Assembly: GCA_038961845.1 (NCBI GenBank)
Contig: CP152408.1
Coordinates: 1,674,001 to 1,738,000 of the forward strand
Direction: 5' to 3'
From: Xylophilus sp. GW821-FHT01B05
Lineage (GTDB): Bacteria > Pseudomonadota > Gammaproteobacteria > Burkholderiales > Burkholderiaceae_C
Length of the DNA stretch: 64,000 nt
The translations under genes and the position numbers were made by a program. Below the pieces are notes generated by a model that made no database searches, was not told where the DNA came from, and saw only the letters and a list, made by a program, of their open reading frames with translations. Within the stretch, counting starts at the first letter, position 1. The number at the start of each line of letters is the position of its first letter. This document shows, in pieces, positions 19,977 through 27,508 of the stretch.

Positions 19977-21445
19977 TCTTACTGTGTCACAAGAGTAGCT
20001 TTGCGCTTGCCCTTCCGCAGCAGGGGCACTGGCCGAGACGAGCGATCAGCTGATAGCTCAGTCGATGGCGCAGTGTAGTGATCGACGTCGGCACGTGGCG
20101 CTGCGCGCGCAGGACTGCCGCGGGGGACGTAATCCTCGGGAAGGGCAGGCACTTGGCGTTCGATGAAGTTTTTTTTACCGCCGACAGACTTGTCGGCGAC
20201 GAGGCGTTCAGCCATGAGGAACCCGTAGGCCGCGATGCTCAAGGCGGCATGGTGGTGAAACCCCCGCCACCCTCGGCCCTCATAGTGGCCGAGACCGAAG
20301 TCCTGCTTCAGATCCTGGTAGTCGCGCTCGATGCGCCAACGCTGATGGGCAACGTCGACCAAGTCGTTGATCGGCGTGTCTTCTGGCATTGTGGACAGGA
20401 AGTACTTGCTCGGCTCAACGTCGCTTGCTGGCCACTCGATGAGCAGCCACTGCTCGGGACGCAGGCGTGCCTTGCCCGTATTGCCGCCGGCGTGGCGCAC
20501 TCGCACGGCCGCAAAGCGGCCGTTCAATGTGTCGTTGGTTCCCTCGCGCCAACTGATGTCCTGGAACGCTCGGCTTGGCAGGGACTGCGCCAATGCCTTG
20601 ACGCTCATGGGCTGTAGCGCTGCCGTTCGCCTGGGCATCACTGGCGGCCGGCCCATGCCGCTGTAAGGCTTGGGTGGCAGCGGCTGAACGCCAGGCGGCC
20701 AGACCACGACGGCAGATGTGATACCTACCGCATAGAGCAAGCCCATATCGCTGAGTGCCTGACGAAAAGCGTTGTCCACGCCGTAGCCAGCATCGGCCAG
20801 CACGCAGTGGCGGGGTGCACCTTCGTCCAGCAACGTGCGCAATTGCTGCAGCGCGATCTGCGTCTTCGTGGCGAAACGAACCTCCTCGGGAACGCCAGCC
20901 TTGGCGCGGCGTTCAACATCTGCCGCCCAGTCCTCGGGCAGGTACAGCTGCCAAGCCACGGGCAGGCTGCCCTGTTTGCTTGCAAGCGAGATGCTCACGG
21001 CCACTTGGCAGTTGTCCTGTTTGCCCAGCATCCCGCAGTACTGACGAGTGACCCCGACCGAGTGGCGACCCTTCTTCGGGAACCCGGTGTCGTCGATGAT
21101 CCACCAGCCACCCTGACTGAAGTCCATCCTGGGCATCACCCACTGGCACACCCGCCGCAGCATCTGCGTGTCAGACCAGTCGGCCTTGGCCACGAAGTGG
21201 TGCAGTGCTTGGTGCCGCGCGCTGGCATGCGTCGGATCCACCCGCGCGGCCATGGGCTCTACGCTCTTGCGCGACAAGGGAAGCATCAGGCCCGTGCAGT
21301 ACCCACGAAGGCCTGCATGCCGATCCGTGTGACCCAAGCCTGCGCTCAGGTGCTCCAGGTAGCTATCGAAGCGCTCGACTGCATTCATCAATCCTCCGGT
21401 GCGAAGACTAGAGGATCGCATTATTTCATTTATGACACAGTAAGA
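19977..21445 (-). mobile_element. Complete IS701-family insertion sequence with 4-bp target duplication
   Basis: 1469 bp bounded by perfect 13-bp terminal inverted repeats TCTTACTGTGTCA (19977-19989) and TGACACAGTAAGA (21433-21445). The flanks carry CTAA at 19973-19976 and 21446-21449, a 4-bp duplication fitting the YTAR preference known for IS701 elements. One transposase gene fills the element. The right-hand CTAA includes the stop codon of the quinoprotein gene. Confidence 0.95.
19979..21388 (-). CDS. IS701-family transposase
   Basis: DDE transposase of about 469 residues from ATG 21388 (MNAVERFDSYLEHL); an upstream in-frame start at 21421 is possible. The acidic triad is visible: D in WWIIDDTGFPKKGRHSVG, D in CVLADAGYGVD, and E in HQRWRIERDYQDLKQDFG. 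DDTGFPKKG and the RQYCG that follows soon after are diagnostic for IS701. The stop codon lies inside the left terminal repeat. No frameshift or stop is visible, so the element may be active. Confidence 0.95.
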   Translation of the reverse strand: MNAVERFDSYLEHLSAGLGHTDRHAGLRGYCTGLMLPLSRKSVEPMAARVDPTHASARHQALHHFVAKADWSDTQMLRRVCQWVMPRMDFSQGGWWIIDDTGFPKKGRHSVGVTRQYCGMLGKQDNCQVAVSISLASKQGSLPVAWQLYLPEDWAADVERRAKAGVPEEVRFATKTQIALQQLRTLLDEGAPRHCVLADAGYGVDNAFRQALSDMGLLYAVGITSAVVVWPPGVQPLPPKPYSGMGRPPVMPRRTAALQPMSVKALAQSLPSRAFQDISWREGTNDTLNGRFAAVRVRHAGGNTGKARLRPEQWLLIEWPASDVEPSKYFLSTMPEDTPINDLVDVAHQRWRIERDYQDLKQDFGLGHYEGRGWRGFHHHAALSIAAYGFLMAERLVADKSVGGKKNFIERQVPALPEDYVPRGSPARAAPRADVDHYTAPSTELSADRSSRPVPLLRKGKRKATLVTQ

Positions 21446-23593
21446 CTAATACACCACGATCTTGCCCGTAGCCCGGGGGCTGTAGCAGTCGTTGTAGAAG
21501 TACTCGCCGCGCTTGTCGAAGGTGTACTGCGCTGACTCGCCGGGTGCCAGCCGCACATTGAACAGGCCCTCGAAGAACTGCGTGGCGCAGTGCACGCCGG
21601 TGTTGCCGGTTGGGTTGCGGAAGGTCACGGTGGTGTTGACGGGCACGCGCATCCAGGTGGGCGTCATCGCGTTCACGGCGGTGGATTCCGTGGTGCCGGG
21701 GGCGTTGGCCGTGGTCTGTACGCGGCCCAGGAACACCGTGTTGGGCGTGGGCAGGGCTGCGCCTTCGACGGCACTGCCTGACACCGGCCGGCGGACCTGC
21801 GGCGGGGTGGGGGTGGCTGCGGGTGGCACCGTGCCGCCGACCTTGAAGGCCCACAGGAAGTCGCCGCGCGGTGCGTCGCTGTAGGGGATGGAGCTGCCGC
21901 CCGCGTAGACGGCGATGTACTGCTCGCCGCCGACCTCGTAGGTGATGGGGCTTGCGCTGATGGAGGCGCCGGTCTGGAAGCGCCAGAGTTCTGCGCCGCT
22001 GTCTGCCGCCATGGCCAGCAGGTTGCCGTCGGGCTGGCCGATGAAGAGCAGGTTGCCCGCGGTGGTGAGAATGCCGTTGCCATGCGCCAGCGAATAGGGC
22101 ATTTGCTTCTTCCATCGCACCAGGTTGGTGGCGGGATCGACCGCCACCACCGCGCCGGTCATGTAGGAGCCCGGCGGGCGCAGGCCGTTGCTGGCCTCGC
22201 TCAGCGAGTGCGCCGCGCCGGCGTAGCCCAGGCCGGTGTAGACCAGGCCCGAGCGCGGGCTGAAGGACTGGTGGTTCCAGTTGGCGCCGCCGCCATGGCC
22301 TGGTATCGACAGCAGGGGCGTGTCCCAGTGCGGGTCATACAGGCAGCCGGTCTGGTAGTTGGGCACGGCGCGGTTGGGGTCGCCGGGCACCTGCGTGCCC
22401 AGCGGCTGCTGCACGATGCAGCTTTCGGTGAAGCCGCCCTGGCGCGGGAAGGGCTGTGTCGGCCAGGTGGCTTGGCGCGGGTCCTGTTTGACCGGGCGCT
22501 CGTCGATGCCGAGCGGCGCACTGCCGTCCTTGCGGTCGAGGATGTAGTACATGCCGCTCTTGCTGCCGTAGATCACGACCTTGCGGTCGCGGCCGTCGAT
22601 GCGCACGTCGGCCAGCACCGGCGCCATCACGTTGTCCATGTCCCAGATGTCGTGGTGCACCGACTGGAAGTGCCATTTGTAGGCGCCGGTGGTGAGGTCC
22701 AGCGCCACGATGGAGTTGGCGAACAGGTTCAGGCCGGGACGCTTGGAGCCGTCTTGTGACGAGCCGCCGCGCACGTTGCCGAAGGTCCAGTAGACGAGGT
22801 TGAGGTCCGGGTCCACCGCCGGATGAATCCAGGGCGTGGCGCCGGTGCGGTTGGCTTCCTCGGCGCCGCCCCAGGTGTCGTAGCCCATCTCGCCCGGGCG
22901 CGGCACGCCCCAGAACATGTTCAGCACATTGCCGTTGGTGGCGTCCGCCGAGAAGGCCGCGCCGCGGTTGCCGTCGTTGGTGCCTATGTAGAGGCGGCGC
23001 TTGTGGTAGACGAGCGCCACCTTCTGCACGGCGCCAAGGTAGTTGGCGTCGCCGGCATCGGTGGGGTACTGCTTGATCCACGCGACCTCGCCGCTGTCCA
23101 GCTTGAGTGCCACCAGCCGGTTGCCGTTGGCCACGGTATAGACCAGGCCCAGGTCCTTGGCCACGGCCACGCCCCGGCGCGTGATGACGCCGTAGGGCGT
23201 TGTCCATTTCCACTTGGTTGCGCCGGTCTTGCCATCGACGGCGATCACGTTGCCCGGCGCCGACTCGATGTAGATCACGCCGTCGACCACCACCGTGGTG
23301 CTCTGGTTGGTGCCGCTGGACAGGCCGCCTTCGATGCGGTTGACCCAGGCCCCGCCGAGCTGGCCCACGCGCTGCTGGTCGAGCTGCGTGAGCGCCGAGT
23401 AGTTCTGGTTGCCGAGGTTGCCGCCCACTTTGGGGAAGTCCTTGTCGCCGGCGGTGCAGCAGTGCAGCAGGTCGGCGGCGGCGCCCTGGGTGTTGCCGGG
23501 CGCGCCATCGCTGCCGCCGCAGCCGTGCAGCAGCAGGGCGGCCGCAAGCGCGGTGGTGGAAAGCGCAAGTATGGGTACGGATATGGATCGCAT
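21446..23593 (-). CDS. Lipoprotein PQQ-type quinoprotein with C-terminal cupredoxin-like domain
   Basis: 715 residues. A lipoprotein signal ends LLLHGC at Cys25. The body is a PQQ-dehydrogenase-type eight-bladed propeller with repeated AxDxxTG tryptophan-docking motifs (VIAVDGKTGATKWKW, IVALDLTTGAYKWHF, AAWRF-like blades). In family members the base is the Asp of RPGDN; here the stretch reads KRPGLNLFANS, with Leu near residue 288. The vicinal CC of methanol dehydrogenases is also absent from its usual place. Residues about 620-715 resemble a cupredoxin but keep only a His and a Cys (NTGVHCATQ, YNDCYSPRATGK); the second copper His is missing. Last gene of the tannase-thuA run. Its TAG stop is the IS701 target site. 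Confidence 0.85.
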   Translation of the reverse strand: MRSISVPILALSTTALAAALLLHGCGGSDGAPGNTQGAAADLLHCCTAGDKDFPKVGGNLGNQNYSALTQLDQQRVGQLGGAWVNRIEGGLSSGTNQSTTVVVDGVIYIESAPGNVIAVDGKTGATKWKWTTPYGVITRRGVAVAKDLGLVYTVANGNRLVALKLDSGEVAWIKQYPTDAGDANYLGAVQKVALVYHKRRLYIGTNDGNRGAAFSADATNGNVLNMFWGVPRPGEMGYDTWGGAEEANRTGATPWIHPAVDPDLNLVYWTFGNVRGGSSQDGSKRPGLNLFANSIVALDLTTGAYKWHFQSVHHDIWDMDNVMAPVLADVRIDGRDRKVVIYGSKSGMYYILDRKDGSAPLGIDERPVKQDPRQATWPTQPFPRQGGFTESCIVQQPLGTQVPGDPNRAVPNYQTGCLYDPHWDTPLLSIPGHGGGANWNHQSFSPRSGLVYTGLGYAGAAHSLSEASNGLRPPGSYMTGAVVAVDPATNLVRWKKQMPYSLAHGNGILTTAGNLLFIGQPDGNLLAMAADSGAELWRFQTGASISASPITYEVGGEQYIAVYAGGSSIPYSDAPRGDFLWAFKVGGTVPPAATPTPPQVRRPVSGSAVEGAALPTPNTVFLGRVQTTANAPGTTESTAVNAMTPTWMRVPVNTTVTFRNPTGNTGVHCATQFFEGLFNVRLAPGESAQYTFDKRGEYFYNDCYSPRATGKIVVY

Positions 23594-23632
23594 GGTGTCT
23601 CCAGGCCTGGTGTGTTCTTGTTCTTGCTGCGT

Positions 23633-24628
23633 TTACTGCGCCGCCGTGACGGTGCCGCTGCCGCCGCCGGTGCAGAAGGGCGTGAGCCCCATGGCCGACC
23701 GTATGCCCTGCACCACGAGCTTCTGGAATGCGTCCGCACCGGGCCCGCTGGAATTGGCCTGGAAGGAATGGGTGTTGTGGCCGAGCGTGGTCAGCCAGGC
23801 CCGGCCGCCGTCGTAGTACTGGCACCAGGCGACCGGGTGGAAGTCCTTGTGGCCCGGATGCGGGGCGGCCGTGAGCGGGTTGAGCGTGGACGTGTCCACC
23901 TTGGCCAGGAACTTCACCTTGGTCGGGAAGGGCGTGAGGTTGTACCACTCGTCCTGGAACGCGAAGCGCGCCGGCACGCCCTGCGTGGAGGGGTCGTCGG
24001 CCATGATTTCAACGTCGCCGTTGCGGTTGGGCGCGTGGTTGTAGAAGTTGGCGTTGCCCAGCAGCCCTTCGTAGTAGGGCCAGTTGTATTCCGCCCCGAA
24101 CGCGTTGTGCAGGCCGACGAAGCCGCCGCCCCGGCGCATGTAGTTGCGCAGTGCGGTGCGGGCGGCGTCGTTGCTGGAGGTGGCGGCCTCGTTCCACAGC
24201 GTGTCGCGGTTGGAGCTGGCGAAGATCACTGCCTTGTAGTTGTTGATGCGGTTGGCGATGACGGTGACGTCTTCGGTCCAGTCGACGCTGATGTCGGCCG
24301 CCTCCAGCATGCGCTTGAGGCCTGCCTGCATGACGTTGTCGGCGTTCATGGCGGGGTTCAGCCCTTGCGCCATGGGCGTGCCCAGGTTGGCATGCCGCGG
24401 CCCGGCCGTGCGCGAATAGACCAGTACCCGGTTGGGCGTGCTGGCAAATGCGCCCCACTCGTTGTAGCAGGCCGGATCAACACCGCGGCAGACGTTGTAG
24501 TAGGCGTCGAAGCTGTCTGCGCTGGCGCTGTCGGCCGGGGCGTCCGAGCCGCCTCCGCAGGCCGTGATGCCCAGCAGCATGGCTGAGGTCGTGGCGGCGA
24601 ACCTGATCGGTGGTACCGAGTATTTCAA
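23633..24628 (-). CDS. ThuA-domain lipoprotein, TTG start
   Basis: 331 residues from TTG 24628, which has GGAGA eight bases upstream; the reading (M)KYSVPPIRF..LLGITAC gives a lipoprotein signal with Cys24. The mature part is a ThuA-like domain (glutamine-amidotransferase-like fold, trehalose-utilisation family): VLVYSRTAGPRHA, VIFASSNRDTLWNEA, GGGFVGLHNAFG, and FQDEWYNLTPFP. Members often accompany sugar or polyol oxidation genes. It lies 39 bp upstream of the quinoprotein gene on the same strand. Its promoter region contains an IclR-type palindrome. Confidence 0.87.
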   Translation of the reverse strand: MKYSVPPIRFAATTSAMLLGITACGGGSDAPADSASADSFDAYYNVCRGVDPACYNEWGAFASTPNRVLVYSRTAGPRHANLGTPMAQGLNPAMNADNVMQAGLKRMLEAADISVDWTEDVTVIANRINNYKAVIFASSNRDTLWNEAATSSNDAARTALRNYMRRGGGFVGLHNAFGAEYNWPYYEGLLGNANFYNHAPNRNGDVEIMADDPSTQGVPARFAFQDEWYNLTPFPTKVKFLAKVDTSTLNPLTAAPHPGHKDFHPVAWCQYYDGGRAWLTTLGHNTHSFQANSSGPGADAFQKLVVQGIRSAMGLTPFCTGGGSGTVTAAQ

Positions 24629-24731
24629 GATGGTCTCCTTGTTTGTGATGGCTGACGGGCGACAACAGGGAGTGCCCGGCACGGCGCAGGCGCCACTTCC
24701 CATGCGGCTGTCGCGGCCCGCATGGTACTAA

Positions 24732-24752
24732 TATTGGAAAGATTTTCCAATA
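24732..24752. promoter_or_regulatory. IclR-type palindromic operator upstream of the ThuA gene
   Basis: TATTGGAAA-GAT-TTTCCAATA, a perfect 9-bp inverted repeat with a 3-base centre in an AT-rich patch. The core TGGAAA..TTTCCA resembles the published IclR-family consensus TGGAAATNATTTCCA. It lies about 104 bases upstream of the ThuA start. No IclR gene is present in the window. Confidence 0.6.
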
Positions 24753-24879
24753 ATGAAATTGTTTCTCATTTTTTTGGATTGGCAACTCTGGGCGAGCGCT
24801 GGCGCCGTGCGCCCGGGCCGGGCAGGCTGATGCGGGATGGCTTGCCGCTGCGGCGCAGGGCTGCTTGTGGGGGAGGGAA

Positions 24880-24985
24880 TCAGGGCGCGACTGGGGCGGC
24901 CACGGGCCCGCAGTCGCGCGCCGGGCCGAAGCCCGGCTTTTTCAGCACCTGCGGCAGCGCCGAGGTGTGGCCATGCGTGAAGAAG
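24880..24985 (-). pseudogene. Remnant of a Bug/TctC binding-protein gene
   Basis: Translated on the minus strand this stretch gives FFTHGHTSALPQVLKKPGFG and then PARD before a stop at 24880-24882. It aligns with THDHTISVLPQVVKNPGFDP in the intact Bug protein at 31.5 kb, and the DNA is also clearly similar to 32155-32215. The rest of the gene is gone; the fragment begins about 12 bases after the tannase stop. What looks like a plus-strand terminator at 24920-24942 is part of this coding remnant. Confidence 0.75.
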
Positions 24986-24997
24986 CGCGCAGGCCTT

Positions 24998-26716
24998 TCA
25001 AGGCGCCGAGGCCACGCACTGGTAGCTGGACGCTTGCAGCGGATCACCGCCCGCCACATAGCGCGGGTAGGCCGGGTAGCGGCACATGGGGCGCGTGGCG
25101 ATGGTGGCGAATGGTGCGGTCTTGGCGTTGCGCACCTGGGTCAGCGCATCAGCCGGCGCGGTGCCGCCGCTGGCCCACGCATCCAGCGTGCTCAGCAGGT
25201 CGTGGTTGGTCGGCACTTCGGTCCCGGTCGTGAGGCTGGCCGCCGAGCCGCCGTGCGAGGAGGCGGGTGACACGTAGAGCCGCATGAACTTGTCGACCTC
25301 GGATGCGCCCATGCGCGCCACCACGCTCTGGTAGTACTGGATGCCGGCCAGCGGGCTCTGTGCCCAGTCGCCGCTGTTCTCCCGAATGATCAGCTTGCCG
25401 CCGCGCGCGTAGAAGGCCGACAGGTCGGGGTTGGTCGAGTCCATCAAGGCCGACACCTCCTGGATGCGTTGCTGGAACTTCTGTGGCGTGTAGCCGCGTA
25501 TGTCAAAGCCGGCATCGCGTGCGATCACATAGCGCGCGTAGCTGCTGCCGTAGATCACGCCACGGCCATCGTTGGCCGTGGGCGGCAGTGACGGCGTGGC
25601 GCCATTGCTGACCCAGCGCGCAATGCCTTCGCCACCGGCCTGGATCTCCCCGCCGTACAGGCGGCCCGGGTAGGTGGTGAGGCCGTTGGCCAGCGCAAAG
25701 GGCATCACGGTCGGGCCGTAGGCAGCGTTGAGCGTGGCCAGTTGGGCGTCCGACAGGCAGCTGTTGCCTGTGTCGGCGCCGGCGGCGCAGCGCAGGGCCT
25801 GCAGGTCGATTTTGGCGGGGCAGGCCAGGTAGTTGCTGACGACGCCATCCGCGATGCCGTCCAGGCCGTCGCAGGCGGCGTTGACGGTATTGGCCACCAG
25901 GCTGATCTTGGCTGCGCCTAGCGCGCCGCCGTTGAACTGGGGCAGGGTGTAGTTGATGAAGCCATTGAAGAGCCCGGTCCAGTGGATCACCGGCACCACC
26001 GACACGATGCCGTCGAAGTCGGCGGGGTAGCGCTGCGCCATGGTCAGGCCTTCGCGGCCGCCTTCCGAGCCGCCGTAGAAGTACTGGCGCGCGGGCTTGC
26101 GCAGGTAGTAGGCCTGCATCACTTCCTGGGCCACGTCGCGCACCTTCTTGTAGGCCTGGTGGGCGAAGTTCAGGAACATCTCGTCATTGAGCGCGAACTT
26201 GGCCGGGTCGGTGTTGACGTAGCTGCTGGCGTCGTGGCCGGAGTCGGTGCCAAAGGTGGCAAAGCCCTGCGTGATGGGCTGGGGCTGGCCGGGCGCGGCG
26301 TCGCGCAGGGCGGCTGTTGCGTCGGTCAGCGAGCCGTTGAAGCCGCCGCCGCCGACCATCACCGCCTTCTCGTTCCAGGTGGTTGGCAGGTTGATCTGGA
26401 ACTTGATCGGATCCGCCGCCGCCGTCAGCGGCGCGATCGCCCCCAGCACCTGGCAGTACTCCGCAAAGGCGGGCGCCGTGCTGACGGCCGGCACCAGCCT
26501 GGCCGAGGTGATGGTGCCCGCGCCGCTGGCAATGCCGATGGTGCTGGCGCTGACCACCTTGCCCTGCAGGCCGGCGCAGGCCTGGGCCAGCGCGGACTTG
26601 TCCGGAATGGGTGGTGTGGAGGCACTGCTGCCGCCGCAGCCAGTCGCGCTGGCGGCCAGCGCGACAGCGCTAACAAATGACATCAGGCCGCGGCGGCGCC
26701 AGTGATTGGTTTTCAT
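24998..26716 (-). CDS. Tannase/feruloyl esterase family lipoprotein
   Basis: 572 residues from ATG 26716 (MKTNHWRRRG). The lipoprotein signal ends ATGC at Cys27. An alpha/beta-hydrolase of the tannase/feruloyl esterase family, which splits ester-linked aromatic acids such as gallate or ferulate. The nucleophile is Ser near residue 215 in FYGGSEGGREGLTMAQRYP; acid and His regions are DLSAFYARGGKLIIREN and SPASSHGGSAAS (His near 488). Family members usually have Cys directly before the Ser motif (GCSxGG) and after the His (HC), bridged by a disulfide; here both are Gly. First gene of the tannase-thuA-quinoprotein run. Confidence 0.87.
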   Translation of the reverse strand: MKTNHWRRRGLMSFVSAVALAASATGCGGSSASTPPIPDKSALAQACAGLQGKVVSASTIGIASGAGTITSARLVPAVSTAPAFAEYCQVLGAIAPLTAAADPIKFQINLPTTWNEKAVMVGGGGFNGSLTDATAALRDAAPGQPQPITQGFATFGTDSGHDASSYVNTDPAKFALNDEMFLNFAHQAYKKVRDVAQEVMQAYYLRKPARQYFYGGSEGGREGLTMAQRYPADFDGIVSVVPVIHWTGLFNGFINYTLPQFNGGALGAAKISLVANTVNAACDGLDGIADGVVSNYLACPAKIDLQALRCAAGADTGNSCLSDAQLATLNAAYGPTVMPFALANGLTTYPGRLYGGEIQAGGEGIARWVSNGATPSLPPTANDGRGVIYGSSYARYVIARDAGFDIRGYTPQKFQQRIQEVSALMDSTNPDLSAFYARGGKLIIRENSGDWAQSPLAGIQYYQSVVARMGASEVDKFMRLYVSPASSHGGSAASLTTGTEVPTNHDLLSTLDAWASGGTAPADALTQVRNAKTAPFATIATRPMCRYPAYPRYVAGGDPLQASSYQCVASAP

Positions 26717-26854
26717 GGGGAGTCTCCGTTGTGTGTGTGGGGTGAGAGGTCGCGTTTCCACAGGCGGGCCGGATAGGCCTTGCTGGGCGGCGTTGCCCTG
26801 TTCGGGCGCTGGCGATGGGTTGCCGCCAAAACCGCGTGACCAGGATGTGGTGCG

Positions 26855-26880
26855 GATTTATGCAATATATTGCATAAATC
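26855..26880. promoter_or_regulatory. Perfect 26-bp palindrome between tannase and moaE
   Basis: GATTTATGCAATA / TATTGCATAAATC is an uninterrupted, perfect 26-bp palindrome in an AT-rich island about 140 bp from both divergent starts (tannase 26716, moaE 27017). This is operator-like and of the size bound by a dimeric GntR, IclR or LysR-type regulator. No dedicated regulator gene is next to it except the LysR gene after moaE. Confidence 0.65.
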
Positions 26881-27016
26881 AACTTGCCGGCAAGGCGCAA
26901 AACCTAGGGTTTTCAGCATTATTTTGCATTTCTGGCCGAAGGCTTACGCCGGATACCAGGGCAAGGCAAAAGGCGGAAAGGGCCGCGCCAGAGGGGCCAG
27001 TGCCACAATCCGCCGC

Positions 27017-27508
27017 ATGACGTCCCCGCGCAACGCTGCTACCCGTGTCTCCATCCAGACTGCCGACTTCGACCTGTCCGCCGAGGTGGCGGCCTTGCGC
27101 GCGGGCGATGGCGGTGTGGGCGCGGTGTGCAGCTTTGTCGGCACGGTGCGCGACCGCGGTGGGGCCGAGGCGGTATCTGCGATGGAGCTGGAGCACTACC
27201 CGGGCATGACCGAGAAGGCGATCGAGGCCATGGTGGATGCGGCGCATGCGCGCTTTGACATCCGCGCGGCGCGGGTCATCCACCGCGTGGGCCTGCTGCA
27301 GCCTTGCGACCAGATCGTGCTGGTGGCGGTGGCCTCTGCGCACCGGGGCGAGGCCTTCCAGGCCTGCGAATTCCTGATGGACTACCTGAAGACCCAGGCG
27401 CCGTTCTGGAAGAAGGAAAGCACCCCGTCCGGCGCACGCTGGGTCGATGCCCGCACCAGCGACGACGCGGCGCTGGCGCGTTGGGGCGTGGTCGGGCCGG
27501 CAGCATGA
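27017..27508 (+). CDS. moaE: Molybdopterin synthase catalytic subunit MoaE
   Basis: Catalytic subunit that, with MoaD, converts cyclic pyranopterin monophosphate to molybdopterin. 163 residues from ATG 27017 (MTSPRNAATRVSIQ). Family motifs: AVCSFVGTVRDRG, MELEHYPGMTEKAI, HRVGLLQPCDQIVLVAVASAHR and LKTQAPFWKKE, containing the active-site lysines. It is separated by about 10 kb from moaD. It overlaps the next gene (LysR) by 4 bp (ATGA), an odd coupling of a cofactor gene to a regulator. Confidence 0.96.
   Translation: MTSPRNAATRVSIQTADFDLSAEVAALRAGDGGVGAVCSFVGTVRDRGGAEAVSAMELEHYPGMTEKAIEAMVDAAHARFDIRAARVIHRVGLLQPCDQIVLVAVASAHRGEAFQACEFLMDYLKTQAPFWKKESTPSGARWVDARTSDDAALARWGVVGPAA

Noticed and set aside
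24920-24942. GCCGGGC-CGAA-GCCCGGC-TTTTT as a plus-strand terminator
   Set aside because: There is no plus-strand gene upstream, and the sequence is explained as coding remnant of a Bug gene on the minus strand.
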